Source of the DNA: Planctomycetaceae bacterium
GTDB lineage: Bacteria; Planctomycetota; UBA1135; GCA-002686595
Assembly (NCBI GenBank): GCA_016125265.1
Contig: WGMC01000015.1
Span: forward strand, 62,001 to 126,000
Reading direction: 5' to 3'
DNA length: 64,000 nt
Part shown: one piece after another, positions 48,794 to 57,994 of the stretch
How positions within the stretch are numbered: position 1 is the stretch's first letter
Layout of the letters: each line of letters opens with the position of its first letter
Position numbers and translations under genes: made by a program
The notes under the pieces: model-generated
Database searches by the model: none
Told to the model about the DNA's origin: nothing
The model's input: the letters and a program-made list of their open reading frames with translations, nothing else

Positions 48794-50978
48794 ACCGCCC
48801 CGTCGGGCGCTCGTAATCCGGCAGATCGAGCAGGCGCGGGTTGATCGATGCGAGCTTTTGCAGCGCGGCTTCGAGCTGCGCGCGCAACTCCGCGTGTTCG
48901 TCGCCGCGCAGGCGCGGGCGCAGCATGCGAGCGACGTCCATCGGGCTCATGTTGTTGCCGTCGGGACTGGCGGCGGCTGTGGGGCAGCGCTCGAAGCTCT
49001 GCACGAGCAGCGCTAGGCAACCGGCCAGGTCGCGGCGCTCCAGGGCGAGGCGGGCCTGGCCAGCGATGGCAAGGGCCGCGAAGTGGTCGGCACTGAAGGC
49101 CATTTCCGGTTCGAGTTCGATGGCGCGATCGAAGTGCACGACGGAGCGCTCGTACGCCTGGCGGGCCGCGTCTTGGCCCCGGCGGCGGCGGTGTTCCTCG
49201 GCGGCGAGCAGGGACGCGTAGCCGCGGAACCACTCGCCGCGTTTCCACTCAGGGCGCTGTTCCGCCATGCTCGCGTAGGTGCTTTCGAGGGTCTCGAGAC
49301 GGCCCTCCGCGAGCATCCGTTGGATGTGGCGTGTGTGCAGATCCAAACTGTCGGGGAAACGCTCGAGACCCGCGGCCAGCACCCGATCGGCTTCGCCCAG
49401 CGCACCCAGACGGCGCAGGAAATCGTGGTGGTTGACCGCATGGTCGGGCAGACCGAGGGGATGGCGGACGAGCAAATCGTAGGCCGCATGCACGTCCGCG
49501 AGCCACTCCTTGGGCCATTCGCGTTTGGCTTCGAGCGCCTTGGCGATGGCCTGTTCGCGGCCATGCGCAAAGAGGGCCAGCACCACCATCGACGTGCGGT
49601 CCGCGGCCACTTCGGGCAAACTCGCCATGGCGAGCTCGGCCTGTTCGAACGCTGCACCGCCGTTGCCGCGCAGGTGCTCGAGGCGCGCCATCAACGCGTG
49701 CAGACGCCAACCGGATGCGCCCAGTTGGCGGGCTTCGACGGCGGCGTTGTGGGCGTCTTCCCGCAACAACGCGGCGTAGGCGCCCGTCGTCAGGGAATCC
49801 TCCGAAAGGTCGAGCGCGGCTTCGGCGGCTTCCAGGCGCGCCGTCCCGTCGGCGGCGGAGTCCGCGCGGGTCAAACCCGAAAGCCGCACGGCAACCTCTT
49901 GACGATCGGGCTCGACCGCCGTTTGGCCGGACAACTTCGCCTGCCACGCCTCCACATCCATGGAGTACTCCGCTTGGGCCAAACCGCGCTGCACCGAAGC
50001 CACGGTGCGCGCGCGCAGGGAGTTCGCGCCGAGGCGTTCGAGCGCCGAAACCAGTTGTTCGCGTTCACCTTGTGCGAGCGGCGCGCGCAACACCTCGGTG
50101 ATGAGGTGCACCGCGTCCTCGGACTGCGCCGCCGTCAAGGCATCGCGCGCAATGGCCTGCTGGTCCGCGTCGAAGCTGTAGAGGCCCTGGCGCAGCAGTT
50201 CGAGCGGCGCATCGGACCCCAAGGAGCGGGCCTTCTCGAGCAGCGCCCGGCGCAGTTCGGCGTCGCCACTTTCGAAGGCGGCCTCGACCGCCAAACGATC
50301 GGCGATGTCGCGACTCTCGACCCGCTCGATGATGGAACGGTCGCCGCGCACGGTGCGCGGTTCGGGCGCAGGCCGGTCCGCGATGCCCTTTTGGATGCGG
50401 TCGAAGACCGATTGGGTATCGAACGCGTAGAAGACGTCAAACACTTCCGATCCGTCGAGCTCCACCATCACGTGCCGCGGCGCGACCCGTTGGCCGTCGA
50501 AAAACGTCTCGAACAAAAACGGCTCGATCGAGATGTGCTCGCTGCACGTGACGCTGCCAAACCGCGGGCAGAGCACCCGCCGCCCCTCTTCGTCGTGATC
50601 GCGCGGCGTGTGGCGGTACACGGACGCGATCACACACACGTAGGGTTCGTACAGCTTCGCGATGTCGGGCTGGCGGTAACGAATGCCCGCGTAGTGCTCC
50701 GACGCGATTTCGCCGTCCATGTTCGTGCACACGAGGATCGGGCGGCCGGTCTCCTTCGACACGGCCACGGCGTCCTCCCACGTGCGCTGGAAGGTGATCA
50801 GCACGGGCTTCGCCCAGTCCTCCACGGAGGGCGCGGGCCACATGGCTTCGCGCTGCCCGGTGGTCATGCCGCCGGCGCCCGGTCGCTCCGTGGATCCGGG
50901 GTCCTGGGCGAGGGCCGGGAGCAGAACGGGCAATATGAGGGGAAGGCCCAAAAGGGCGCGGGCGAACTTGGCTTGCAT
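48792..50978 (-). CDS. Secreted thioredoxin-like/TPR protein
   Basis: A 728-residue protein with a signal peptide (MQAKFARALLGLPLILPVLL). Residues 60-180 resemble a thioredoxin-like fold of the DUF255/YyaL kind (WEDAVAVSKETGRPILVCTNMDGE, then ASEHYAGIRY), but the usual CxxC is replaced, so redox activity is unlikely. The remaining 500 residues are helical repeats of the TPR type (for example WRLHALMARLEHLRGNGGAA). The start is set by a strong AAGGAGG five bases before the ATG. TACTGT on the minus strand is a possible -10 box. It is divergent from the MoxR operon. Confidence 0.78.
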   Translation of the reverse strand: MQAKFARALLGLPLILPVLLPALAQDPGSTERPGAGGMTTGQREAMWPAPSVEDWAKPVLITFQRTWEDAVAVSKETGRPILVCTNMDGEIASEHYAGIRYRQPDIAKLYEPYVCVIASVYRHTPRDHDEEGRRVLCPRFGSVTCSEHISIEPFLFETFFDGQRVAPRHVMVELDGSEVFDVFYAFDTQSVFDRIQKGIADRPAPEPRTVRGDRSIIERVESRDIADRLAVEAAFESGDAELRRALLEKARSLGSDAPLELLRQGLYSFDADQQAIARDALTAAQSEDAVHLITEVLRAPLAQGEREQLVSALERLGANSLRARTVASVQRGLAQAEYSMDVEAWQAKLSGQTAVEPDRQEVAVRLSGLTRADSAADGTARLEAAEAALDLSEDSLTTGAYAALLREDAHNAAVEARQLGASGWRLHALMARLEHLRGNGGAAFEQAELAMASLPEVAADRTSMVVLALFAHGREQAIAKALEAKREWPKEWLADVHAAYDLLVRHPLGLPDHAVNHHDFLRRLGALGEADRVLAAGLERFPDSLDLHTRHIQRMLAEGRLETLESTYASMAEQRPEWKRGEWFRGYASLLAAEEHRRRRGQDAARQAYERSVVHFDRAIELEPEMAFSADHFAALAIAGQARLALERRDLAGCLALLVQSFERCPTAAASPDGNNMSPMDVARMLRPRLRGDEHAELRAQLEAALQKLASINPRLLDLPDYERPTGR

Positions 50979-51189
50979 GGTGGCCTCCTTGGAGATGCCC
51001 CCACAGTAGTCCCGAATCGCCCTTGGAGTTGCGAGTAGTCGCGCGGAACCCGTCGGATCCGGCCGGGGATGCCCCGAGAACACAACGCCTTCGGCAAACC
51101 GCGTTCCGGCGGCGCAACGCGAGGGCCGGCCCAAGTTTTGGACGCGTTCCGGGCGCACGTGGGCCCTGGCCCGGCCCTCCGGCGCGTCG

Positions 51190-51195
51190 TACGCT
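51190..51195 (+). promoter_or_regulatory. TACGCT -10-like box of the MoxR operon
   Basis: TACGCT ends 6 bases before the GTG at 51202 that begins the MoxR gene. No Shine-Dalgarno sequence is present, so the operon may start with a leaderless message. Confidence 0.45.
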
Positions 51196-51201
51196 CCACC
51201 C

Positions 51202-52209
51202 GTGAACACACAGCACCCGACGCCCGACTCGCCGTCCCAGGGCACACACATCGCCGAAGGGGGCGCCTTCCTCGCCCGCGTAGTCGACGAAGTCGAGCGT
51301 GTGCTCGTCGGCCAACGGCCGCTCATCGACAGCCTCTTGATCGGCCTCTTGACCGGAGGGCACGTGTTGCTGGAGGGCCTGCCGGGACTCGCCAAGACGT
51401 TGGCTGTGGAGAGCCTTGCCAAGGCGCTGGGCGGCGAGTTCCGCCGCATCCAATTCACTCCCGACCTCCTGCCCGCGGATCTTCTCGGCGGCGAGGTGTT
51501 CGACGGGCGCACCGGCACGTGGACCCTGCGCGAGGGCCCCGTGTTCGCGAACTTCGTGCTGGCGGACGAGATCAACCGGGCGCCTGCGAAGGTGCAATCG
51601 GCGCTTCTCGAAGCCATGCAGGAACGGCATGTGAGCCTCGCCGGAACCACGCGGCCCCTGCCGGAGCCGTTTTTGGTTCTCGCCACCCAAAATCCGATCG
51701 AACAGGAGGGCACGTACCCACTGCCCGAAGCGCAAGTGGATCGGTTCCTGTTGAAGGTTTTGGTCCACTACCCGGGCCGCGCGCAGGAACGCGAGATCCT
51801 CTCCCGCATCGCGCTGGCGCCCGAGGTACACGTGGTGCGCGCGGTGGCGGGTCCTAAGGATGTGCTCGCCGCGCGCAAGTTGCTGGACGCGGTGTACGTG
51901 GATCCCAAGGTGACCGAGTACGTGCTCGACTTGGTCGCTGCCACGCGCGATCCCGCAAGTTGCGGTTTGGCCGAGCTGACGCCCTACGTGCTCTACGGCG
52001 CTTCGCCGCGCGGCTCCATCGGGCTCGTGCGCGCCGCGCGGGCGAAGGCGCTGCTCGACGGCCGAGCCTTCACGACACCACAGGACGTGAAGAGCGTGGC
52101 GCCCGAAGTGTTGCGGCACCGGGTCGTCGCGACGTGGGAGGCGGAGGCCGAGGGGGTCAGCGCGGAAACCATCGTGGCGCAGGTGCTCGACGCGGTGCGT
52201 GTGCCCTAG
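51202..52209 (+). CDS. MoxR-family AAA+ ATPase
   Basis: A 335-residue AAA+ ATPase. Walker A is GLPGLAKT near residue 60, Walker B FVLADEINRAP near 121, followed by sensor-1 ATQNPIEQEGTYPLPEAQVDRF. MoxR proteins act as chaperones for VWA-domain partners, here encoded by the following genes. The GTG start at 51202 follows a TACGCT box. It begins the MoxR-DUF58-Bat operon; the next gene starts 10 bases after its stop. Confidence 0.93.
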   Translation: MNTQHPTPDSPSQGTHIAEGGAFLARVVDEVERVLVGQRPLIDSLLIGLLTGGHVLLEGLPGLAKTLAVESLAKALGGEFRRIQFTPDLLPADLLGGEVFDGRTGTWTLREGPVFANFVLADEINRAPAKVQSALLEAMQERHVSLAGTTRPLPEPFLVLATQNPIEQEGTYPLPEAQVDRFLLKVLVHYPGRAQEREILSRIALAPEVHVVRAVAGPKDVLAARKLLDAVYVDPKVTEYVLDLVAATRDPASCGLAELTPYVLYGASPRGSIGLVRAARAKALLDGRAFTTPQDVKSVAPEVLRHRVVATWEAEAEGVSAETIVAQVLDAVRVP

Positions 52210-52219
52210 ATAGAGGAGC

Positions 52220-53152
52220 ATGGACGCGCCCCAACGATCGGACCTCGCCACGCTGCTCGCCGAAGTGCGGCGCATCGAGGTGCAGGCGGCGCGTTTTGCG
52301 CGGGACGCGTTGTCGGGCGGCAAACACGCGCTGTTCCGCGGCGCGGGTGTCGAGTTCGCGGACGTGCGCGAGTACGCCGCTGGCGACGACCGCCGCAGTG
52401 TGGATTGGAACGTGACCGCGCGCATGGGGCGCCCGTTCGTGCGGCGTTTTGTGGACGAACGCGAGTTGCGCATCCTCTTCCTCGTGGACGTATCCGCCAC
52501 GATGGACGGTGGTTTCGGAGCCCTCGGCCTGCGCGGCGCCGCGGCGCGTGTGGTCGCGAGTTTGGCGCTCTCCGCGATCGAAAGCGGCGATCGTGTGGGA
52601 TTGTTGGCCTTCGACGAGGGTGTGCGCCGCTACGTGCGGCCGGAAAAGGGACGGCGCCACGCGTTGGGAGTGGTGCGCGAGGCCCTCGCGTTGCCCACGG
52701 GGCAGGGAGCCGCCGACATCGGCGGTGCCATGGAAGTGGCGCTGCGCCTGCTGCGCCGCCGCTCGATCGTCGTGCTGGTTTCCGACTTTGCCAACTTCGC
52801 GCCAAGCGGGGCACTCTCCGCCCTGGCCCGAAGGCACGACCTGGTGGCGGTCCGGCTGCTTCCGCCGGAGCTGTTCGCCCTTCCGCCAATGGCACTTCTC
52901 CTGCGCGATCCGGTCAGCGGCAACCTGCGCACCGTGGACGGCGCCTCGGCTCGGGTACAGGCGCAGTACCAAACGGACGTCGCCGACTGGCGCGAACGTG
53001 TCGACGGGGCGTTGGCACACGCGCGTGTGGACTGCGTCGACGTGACACTCCCACTCGATCCGTTGGACGGCGAAGACGCCGACGTGCGCGCCATGTTGGC
53101 GCCCCTGGCACGCTACTTCCGGGGCGGCGCCGCGAGGCGTCCGGGGGCCTGA
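52220..53152 (+). CDS. DUF58-domain protein
   Basis: A 310-residue DUF58 protein, the usual second gene of MoxR operons. The hallmark segment VEFADVREYAAGDDRRSVDWN is at residues 48-68 and a VWA-like fold follows (LRILFLVDVSATMDGG, then VLVSDFANFAP). No transmembrane helix is apparent. GAGGAG lies just before the ATG. Its stop overlaps the next ATG by one base (TGATG). Confidence 0.92.
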   Translation: MDAPQRSDLATLLAEVRRIEVQAARFARDALSGGKHALFRGAGVEFADVREYAAGDDRRSVDWNVTARMGRPFVRRFVDERELRILFLVDVSATMDGGFGALGLRGAAARVVASLALSAIESGDRVGLLAFDEGVRRYVRPEKGRRHALGVVREALALPTGQGAADIGGAMEVALRLLRRRSIVVLVSDFANFAPSGALSALARRHDLVAVRLLPPELFALPPMALLLRDPVSGNLRTVDGASARVQAQYQTDVADWRERVDGALAHARVDCVDVTLPLDPLDGEDADVRAMLAPLARYFRGGAARRPGA

Positions 53153-54003
53153 TGGGCTCGAGTCTGTCGCTTCTGGCGCTGTTGCTCGCTGCCGCGTCGG
53201 CGCAGGACTTCGAACTGGACCTGCCCACGGACACCGTGCCCTTCGGCGCGGCCTTCGACTTGACCGTGCGCCGTCAGGTGCCCCTCGGCGAGGTGTTTGG
53301 CGAGTTCGACACTTCGCGCCTCGCGCCGCTTGCACTGGAGCTCGTCGACGTGCGCCGCGACGAACACGACGGCTTGCGCCGCGAGAGTTTGCGTTTCTCC
53401 GCGCGCGCCTTTGCGCTCGGTGACGTGCGGATTGGTCCCGAGCCCGCGGCTGTGCTGCACGTCACCAGTTCGTTGGGACAGGACGACGACGGGCGCATGG
53501 AACTCGCGCTGCAACCCATCGGCCCACCGAAGGGCCGCTGGCGCGAGGCTCTGTTCGGTTTGGGCGCGCTGCTCGCCCTCGCGCTCTTCTTCTGGCAGCG
53601 GCACCGCTCGGCCGCGGCACCCGAGCCGCAGATGCACACCGAGGAGCCACCGACGCCCGATCCGTGCGAGGAGGCGCTCGCGGCCCTGGCGCAACTCGGC
53701 CGCGCGGAGGACGAGGCGGGGCGCCGACGCGAGGTGGCCACGGCCGCGGACTGCGTGCGGCGGGCCGTAGGCGCGATCTGGAGCGTGCCCGCGGAGCCAA
53801 GCACCAGCGCGGAGTTGCTCGCGCACCTCGGGCGGGCGCGCGCTCCACAAACTTGGCGAAAGTCCCTGCGCGCGCTCCTCGGCGACGCCGACCGCGTCAA
53901 GTTCGCACGCGCGGGTGCAGACGTGGCCGCACGCGATGCCTACTTGAAGGCGGCGCGGCAGGTGTTGGAACAGACCGTCGGGCCGGGGGGCGACGCGTTG
54001 TGA
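53152..54003 (+). CDS. Membrane protein of the Bat operon (DUF4381-like position)
   Basis: A 283-residue protein with a signal peptide (MGSSLSLLALLLAAASAQ), about 110 residues of extracytoplasmic beta domain, one transmembrane helix near residues 127-146 (ALFGLGALLALALFFWQ) and a cytosolic helical tail. Its place between DUF58 and the first VWA gene is where DUF4381-type or BatD-like proteins occur in other Bat operons, and the layout agrees; direct homology is not certain. The ATG overlaps the DUF58 stop, and the stop overlaps the next GTG. Confidence 0.75.
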   Translation: MGSSLSLLALLLAAASAQDFELDLPTDTVPFGAAFDLTVRRQVPLGEVFGEFDTSRLAPLALELVDVRRDEHDGLRRESLRFSARAFALGDVRIGPEPAAVLHVTSSLGQDDDGRMELALQPIGPPKGRWREALFGLGALLALALFFWQRHRSAAAPEPQMHTEEPPTPDPCEEALAALAQLGRAEDEAGRRREVATAADCVRRAVGAIWSVPAEPSTSAELLAHLGRARAPQTWRKSLRALLGDADRVKFARAGADVAARDAYLKAARQVLEQTVGPGGDAL

Positions 54004-55010
54004 GCGCGGCCCTCGAAAATTTGCTCGGGCTCGAGTTCCAGGCGCCGCTTTGGCTCTGGGTCGCTCTGCTCGTGCCACTCGCCGCGCTGCTGCGAACTCT
54101 GGGTCCGCGGGCGGCGCTTCCGTTCGCGCCGTTCGCGCGGCTCACCAGAACACGGCCCACCGCGCGCCTGCACCTCGCGCCGCTGCCCACCGCCCTCTCG
54201 GCGGCGGGCCTATTGGTGCTCTGCGTCGCACTCGCACGACCGGTGGAACGCGCACTGCTGCCGCGCACCAGCTTGGGACTCGACGTGCTGGTGGCGCTCG
54301 ACGTGTCGTCGTCCATGGGCGAAACGGATCTGGCCCCGGACCGAACGCGACTGCACGTGGCGCGCGAAGCGATGGTCCAGTTCGCGGCTCGCCGCGGCGA
54401 CGATCGCATCGGTCTTTTGACCTTCGCGCGTTACCCCGACCTCGCCGTGCCCCTGACGCGCGACCACGACGCATGGACGCAAAGCCTCGCCGCGCTCCAA
54501 CCCCTCGCACCCGAGCACGGGGAGGACGCCACGGCCTTGGGACTCGCTATCGCGGAGGGCGCGGCGGTGCTCGCGCGTTCGGCCCTGCCCGAGGTTCCCC
54601 GCGGCAGGGTCTTGGTCCTCGTTTCCGACGGCGAAGAGAACGTGCACTACCCCGGCGCCAGCCGCGAGATTGCGCCGAACGACGGGGCCCAGGTGGCTGC
54701 CGCCCTCGGTGTGCGTGTGCACACCATCGCCGTGGGGCAGAACGCGCGCGACAGCGCCGGCAATGCGGTGCCGCTCGACACCTCGGCGCTGCGCGGCGCC
54801 GCCGCGGCGAGCGGCGGCACGTTCGCGCGGGCGGGCGACGAGGGGGCCCTCGAACGCAGCTTGCGCGCCATCGACGAACTGGAGCCGAGTCCCCTCGCGG
54901 AACCCCAGGTGAAGCTCGTGCCGCGGCACCTCGCGTTCCTCGTGGCCGGCGCGGCGCTCCTGGTGTTGGCCCGCTGCCTGCGTGTCCTCGGGCTGGAGGT
55001 GTTGCCGTGA
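54000..55010 (+). CDS. BatA-like VWA membrane protein
   Basis: A 336-residue protein with two N-terminal helices (residues 14-32 and 57-80), a von Willebrand factor A domain from about residue 95 (MIDAS motif LDVSSSMGETD, then VLVSDGEENVHYPG) and a C-terminal helix (HLAFLVAGAALLVLARCL). This is the layout of BatA in aerotolerance-type operons. The GTG start overlaps the previous stop as GTGA. Confidence 0.92.
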   Translation: MSAALENLLGLEFQAPLWLWVALLVPLAALLRTLGPRAALPFAPFARLTRTRPTARLHLAPLPTALSAAGLLVLCVALARPVERALLPRTSLGLDVLVALDVSSSMGETDLAPDRTRLHVAREAMVQFAARRGDDRIGLLTFARYPDLAVPLTRDHDAWTQSLAALQPLAPEHGEDATALGLAIAEGAAVLARSALPEVPRGRVLVLVSDGEENVHYPGASREIAPNDGAQVAAALGVRVHTIAVGQNARDSAGNAVPLDTSALRGAAAASGGTFARAGDEGALERSLRAIDELEPSPLAEPQVKLVPRHLAFLVAGAALLVLARCLRVLGLEVLP

Positions 55011-56797
55011 GCGACGGCATTGCCCTCTTGCACCTCGCCTTTGCGCCGGTGCTGTTGGTGGTGCCGCTCGTCTTGTGGTGGTGGCGCGCGCGCGAGCGAG
55101 CGCAGGTGGCGCGTTTGGCCGCAGCAGTTGGGCGAAGGCTTGGGCCCCTCGTCGGCGCGCCTGCGGAAGACGCGCAGGCGCTGCCGTTCGCGCGATGGCG
55201 CGCGGTTCTGCGCGCCGGCGCGGCCACGGCCTTGGCGTTGGCGGTTCTCGCGGCGCTCGGGCCCCAATGGGGCAACAAGGCCGAACACGATCGCCCGCCC
55301 GCGCTCGATCTGGTCGTTTGTCTCGACGTGTCACGCTCCATGTTGGCGCGGGACGAATCACCCCATCGCCTCGCGGCCGCGAAGAGTGCCGTGCAGGGTG
55401 TGCTCGAGCAGTTGCCCGAGGGCCGCGTGGCGCTCGTGCTGTTCGCTGGCGAGGCCCATCTCGCGACACCTTTGACGCGGGACCGCGACGCCCTGCTCGC
55501 CGTGCTCGCCGCGGCGGATCCCCTCGCCGTCGAGCTGGGTGGCAGCGATGTGGGTTCGGCCCTGGACGCGGCGCGCGGCGCACTGCTCGACGCGGGTCGC
55601 GGACGCGGGACCGTACTGTTGCTCGGCGACGGCGAGGACCTGGCGGGCAAGGGCGATGCGGCGGCGCGCGCGGTCGCGGACACGGGACACGCGCTCTTCA
55701 CCTTCGCCGTGGGTTCGAGCCGCGGCGCGAGAATCCCCGTCGGCCTCGACGGCGGCGGCGAGGCGTTCCTGGCGGACGACGCGGGTCAGCCAGTGTTGAC
55801 ACGCGCGGATCCCGCAGCCCTCGAGCGATGGGCCCGACTCGGCGGAGGCGCGGCGGGAACGGGCGATGCGCAGGACTTCGCGCGAAGCCATCTATTGCCG
55901 CGCGCCGAGGAAGCGGATCTCGCCACGCAGGATGCGCGCCGATCGGACCGCTACACCTGGCCGCTGGCTGTCGCTTGGTTGTTGTGGCTGTTCGAGCTCG
56001 CGCTCGGGACGCGGACTGGCTTTCGGAGTTCCGCGACGCGACGACGCACGGCACAACCTGGCGCCAAACTGGCCGTGGGCGCCGTGGGTTTCCTGGGCGT
56101 GGCCGGCCTCGCCGGAACCTGGGCCGATGCGTTGGAGCGGCACCGGTCGGCGGACTCCCGCGGGGCCGCGGCAGAACTGGCGGCGCTCGTGGAAAGCCAG
56201 GGCGACGAGGCCCCTCCTGCGCTCCTCCACGACGCGGCGCTCGTCGCGCTTCTCGGCGGGCAACCGGAGTTGGCCGCGGGCGCGGCGCTGGCGCTCGAGA
56301 AGCGCGCCGAGCCGGACTTCGCGGCGCGGGCGGCCCTCTTGCTCGGGGCGGCGGAGTACGGCGCGGCGCAGAACCTGGCGGCCCTCGCGCGCGAACCCTC
56401 GAGTCCGCCCAACTTCACGGCCCGCGCGCTGGAGCGTGCGCGGGCCGCGCGCCTGCACTTCGAACGGGCGGTCGCACACGGCGAAGACAACGACGCCAAC
56501 CGGCGCAATGCCGAACGCGCCCTGCGGCTGGTGCTCGAGTTGGAGGCGTTGGATCGCGAGCGCGCGGGCGATCCTCCCCTTGAGGAAACGGAGGCGGAGT
56601 CTCCGCCCGAGCCGCCGCCGCCCCCGGACGAAGAAGCACCTGCCGAACTTCCTCCGCCACCGCTCGACGAACGAACCTTGACCCAGGCAGAGTTGGAACG
56701 GCTTTTCGAGCGGCTGGCGGACAAGCGCGAGGAAAAACAGGACACTCGTGTGGCGGCCCGCGGGCTGCGCTCGCAAAACGTGGACAAGGATTGGTGA
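55007..56797 (+). CDS. BatB-like VWA membrane protein with TPR-like C-terminal half
   Basis: A 596-residue protein. N-terminal helices (residues 9-24 and 60-83) are followed by a VWA domain (MIDAS LDVSRSMLARDES near residue 105), another helix near residue 322 (WPLAVAWLLWLFELAL) and a further helix near 357. The C-terminal 230 residues contain TPR-type helices (AALLLGAAEYGAAQNLAALA) and an acidic proline-rich linker, so it looks like a fusion of BatB and BatC/TPR functions. The GTG start overlaps the previous stop (GTGA). Confidence 0.9.
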   Translation: MSDGIALLHLAFAPVLLVVPLVLWWWRARERAQVARLAAAVGRRLGPLVGAPAEDAQALPFARWRAVLRAGAATALALAVLAALGPQWGNKAEHDRPPALDLVVCLDVSRSMLARDESPHRLAAAKSAVQGVLEQLPEGRVALVLFAGEAHLATPLTRDRDALLAVLAAADPLAVELGGSDVGSALDAARGALLDAGRGRGTVLLLGDGEDLAGKGDAAARAVADTGHALFTFAVGSSRGARIPVGLDGGGEAFLADDAGQPVLTRADPAALERWARLGGGAAGTGDAQDFARSHLLPRAEEADLATQDARRSDRYTWPLAVAWLLWLFELALGTRTGFRSSATRRRTAQPGAKLAVGAVGFLGVAGLAGTWADALERHRSADSRGAAAELAALVESQGDEAPPALLHDAALVALLGGQPELAAGAALALEKRAEPDFAARAALLLGAAEYGAAQNLAALAREPSSPPNFTARALERARAARLHFERAVAHGEDNDANRRNAERALRLVLELEALDRERAGDPPLEETEAESPPEPPPPPDEEAPAELPPPPLDERTLTQAELERLFERLADKREEKQDTRVAARGLRSQNVDKDW

Positions 56798-57909
56798 TCG
56801 CGATGGTTGCTGGGGCGTTCGCTTGGTTGCTGGTTTTGGGTGTTGGATCCGGCGCGGATCCCGCGCAGCACGTGGAAGCGTCCCTGCGCGCGGAGCCTGC
56901 GGTGGTTGTCGTGGAGCAGCCCTTCGAGTTGGTGCTCGATCTGTGGATCGCGGACGACGCGCTGCGTTCGCATTTGGTGCAACTCTCCGCGGCGCAACTG
57001 GATGTGCCCGTGGACGTGCGCTTGCCGTGGCTCGATGGTCTGGACGCCGTCGAGCTGCTCGCCGACGCGCCCAGCGTCACTTCGTCGGCCACCGCCGCCC
57101 TCAACGGCGCGCGCGGGCGACTCGAATCCCTCGGGTCCGTCGAGCGCGGCGGCCGACCGCACCAGCACTACATCCTGCGGCGGCGCTTCGTGTCGCCGCG
57201 TGGACAAACAGTGCGATTCGACGCCGAGGTGCGCTACGCGTCGACCAGCGGCTTCGAGCCGCGGCTCTTCGGCGATCCCGTGCCGCTCGACCGCACGGCG
57301 CACAACCTGGCGCTCGATCCCGTGGAACTCGTGGTCCAGCCCTGGCCCGAAGCCGGGCGCCCCGCGGACTTCGCCGGGGCTGTGGGCCGCTTCGAACTCG
57401 CAACGGGACTGCTCGGTGACGATGCGAGCGCAAGGCTGCTCGGTGACGATGCGAGCGCAAGGCTGCTCGGCAACGATGCGAGCGCGGGGGTGCTCTCCCT
57501 GTGGCTCGAAGTGCGGGGCACGGGCAATCTCGCGCGCCTCGAAGCACCGCTGATCGCACCGCCAGGTTTCCACGTGCTCGGCTGGCTCGAACCGCCAACG
57601 ACGGAGCCCGCGGAGACGTTGCGCCGCTTCCACTACGAGCTGTCGCCGCTCGATGGCGCCCCCAACCGCATCACCGGCCTCGAACTCGCGTATCTCGACC
57701 CCGGCCCGCCCCCGACCTACCGCCGCGCGAGCGCCCCCCCCATCGAACTCGGCGGCGCGCCGCGCGACTCCACCGAGTCCCCCGCCGCGCAAGCGCCGCC
57801 TCGGGAACCCAGCTCACCGCCTCTTGTCCTGGGCGTCGCTCTTGGCGCCGTGCTCGGAGCGGCCGCGTTCTGGCTGTGGCGCCACCGCAGAAAAAGCGCC
57901 CGAGCCTGA
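56794..57909 (+). CDS. BatD-like protein, last gene of the operon
   Basis: A 371-residue protein with a signal peptide (about residues 1-22), an extracytoplasmic beta-rich region and a C-terminal helix (PPLVLGVALGAVLGAAAFWLWRHRRK) that anchors it. Size and position fit BatD, though it is short for the family. The GTG at 56794 overlaps the previous stop (GTGA); an ATG at 56803 is an alternative. Near residue 206 it carries three copies of a nine-residue repeat (LLGDDASAR) from a 27-bp DNA repeat. No terminator is seen before the convergent gene. Confidence 0.8.
   Translation: MIAMVAGAFAWLLVLGVGSGADPAQHVEASLRAEPAVVVVEQPFELVLDLWIADDALRSHLVQLSAAQLDVPVDVRLPWLDGLDAVELLADAPSVTSSATAALNGARGRLESLGSVERGGRPHQHYILRRRFVSPRGQTVRFDAEVRYASTSGFEPRLFGDPVPLDRTAHNLALDPVELVVQPWPEAGRPADFAGAVGRFELATGLLGDDASARLLGDDASARLLGNDASAGVLSLWLEVRGTGNLARLEAPLIAPPGFHVLGWLEPPTTEPAETLRRFHYELSPLDGAPNRITGLELAYLDPGPPPTYRRASAPPIELGGAPRDSTESPAAQAPPREPSSPPLVLGVALGAVLGAAAFWLWRHRRKSARA
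57409..57489 (+). repeat. 27-bp in-frame tandem triplication in the BatD-like gene
   Basis: Three units start at 57409, 57436 and 57463. The first two are identical (ctgctcggtgacgatgcgag, then cgcaagg); the third differs at a few bases. Each adds nine residues without breaking the frame. Confidence 0.95.
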
Positions 57910-57994
57910 ACGCCGCGCCCACGGAAGGGGTACGCGCCACGGAGCCCGCCTGGCCTTGCCAGCGGCGGGGGCCGCGGCGCGCCCCGCGTTCGGA

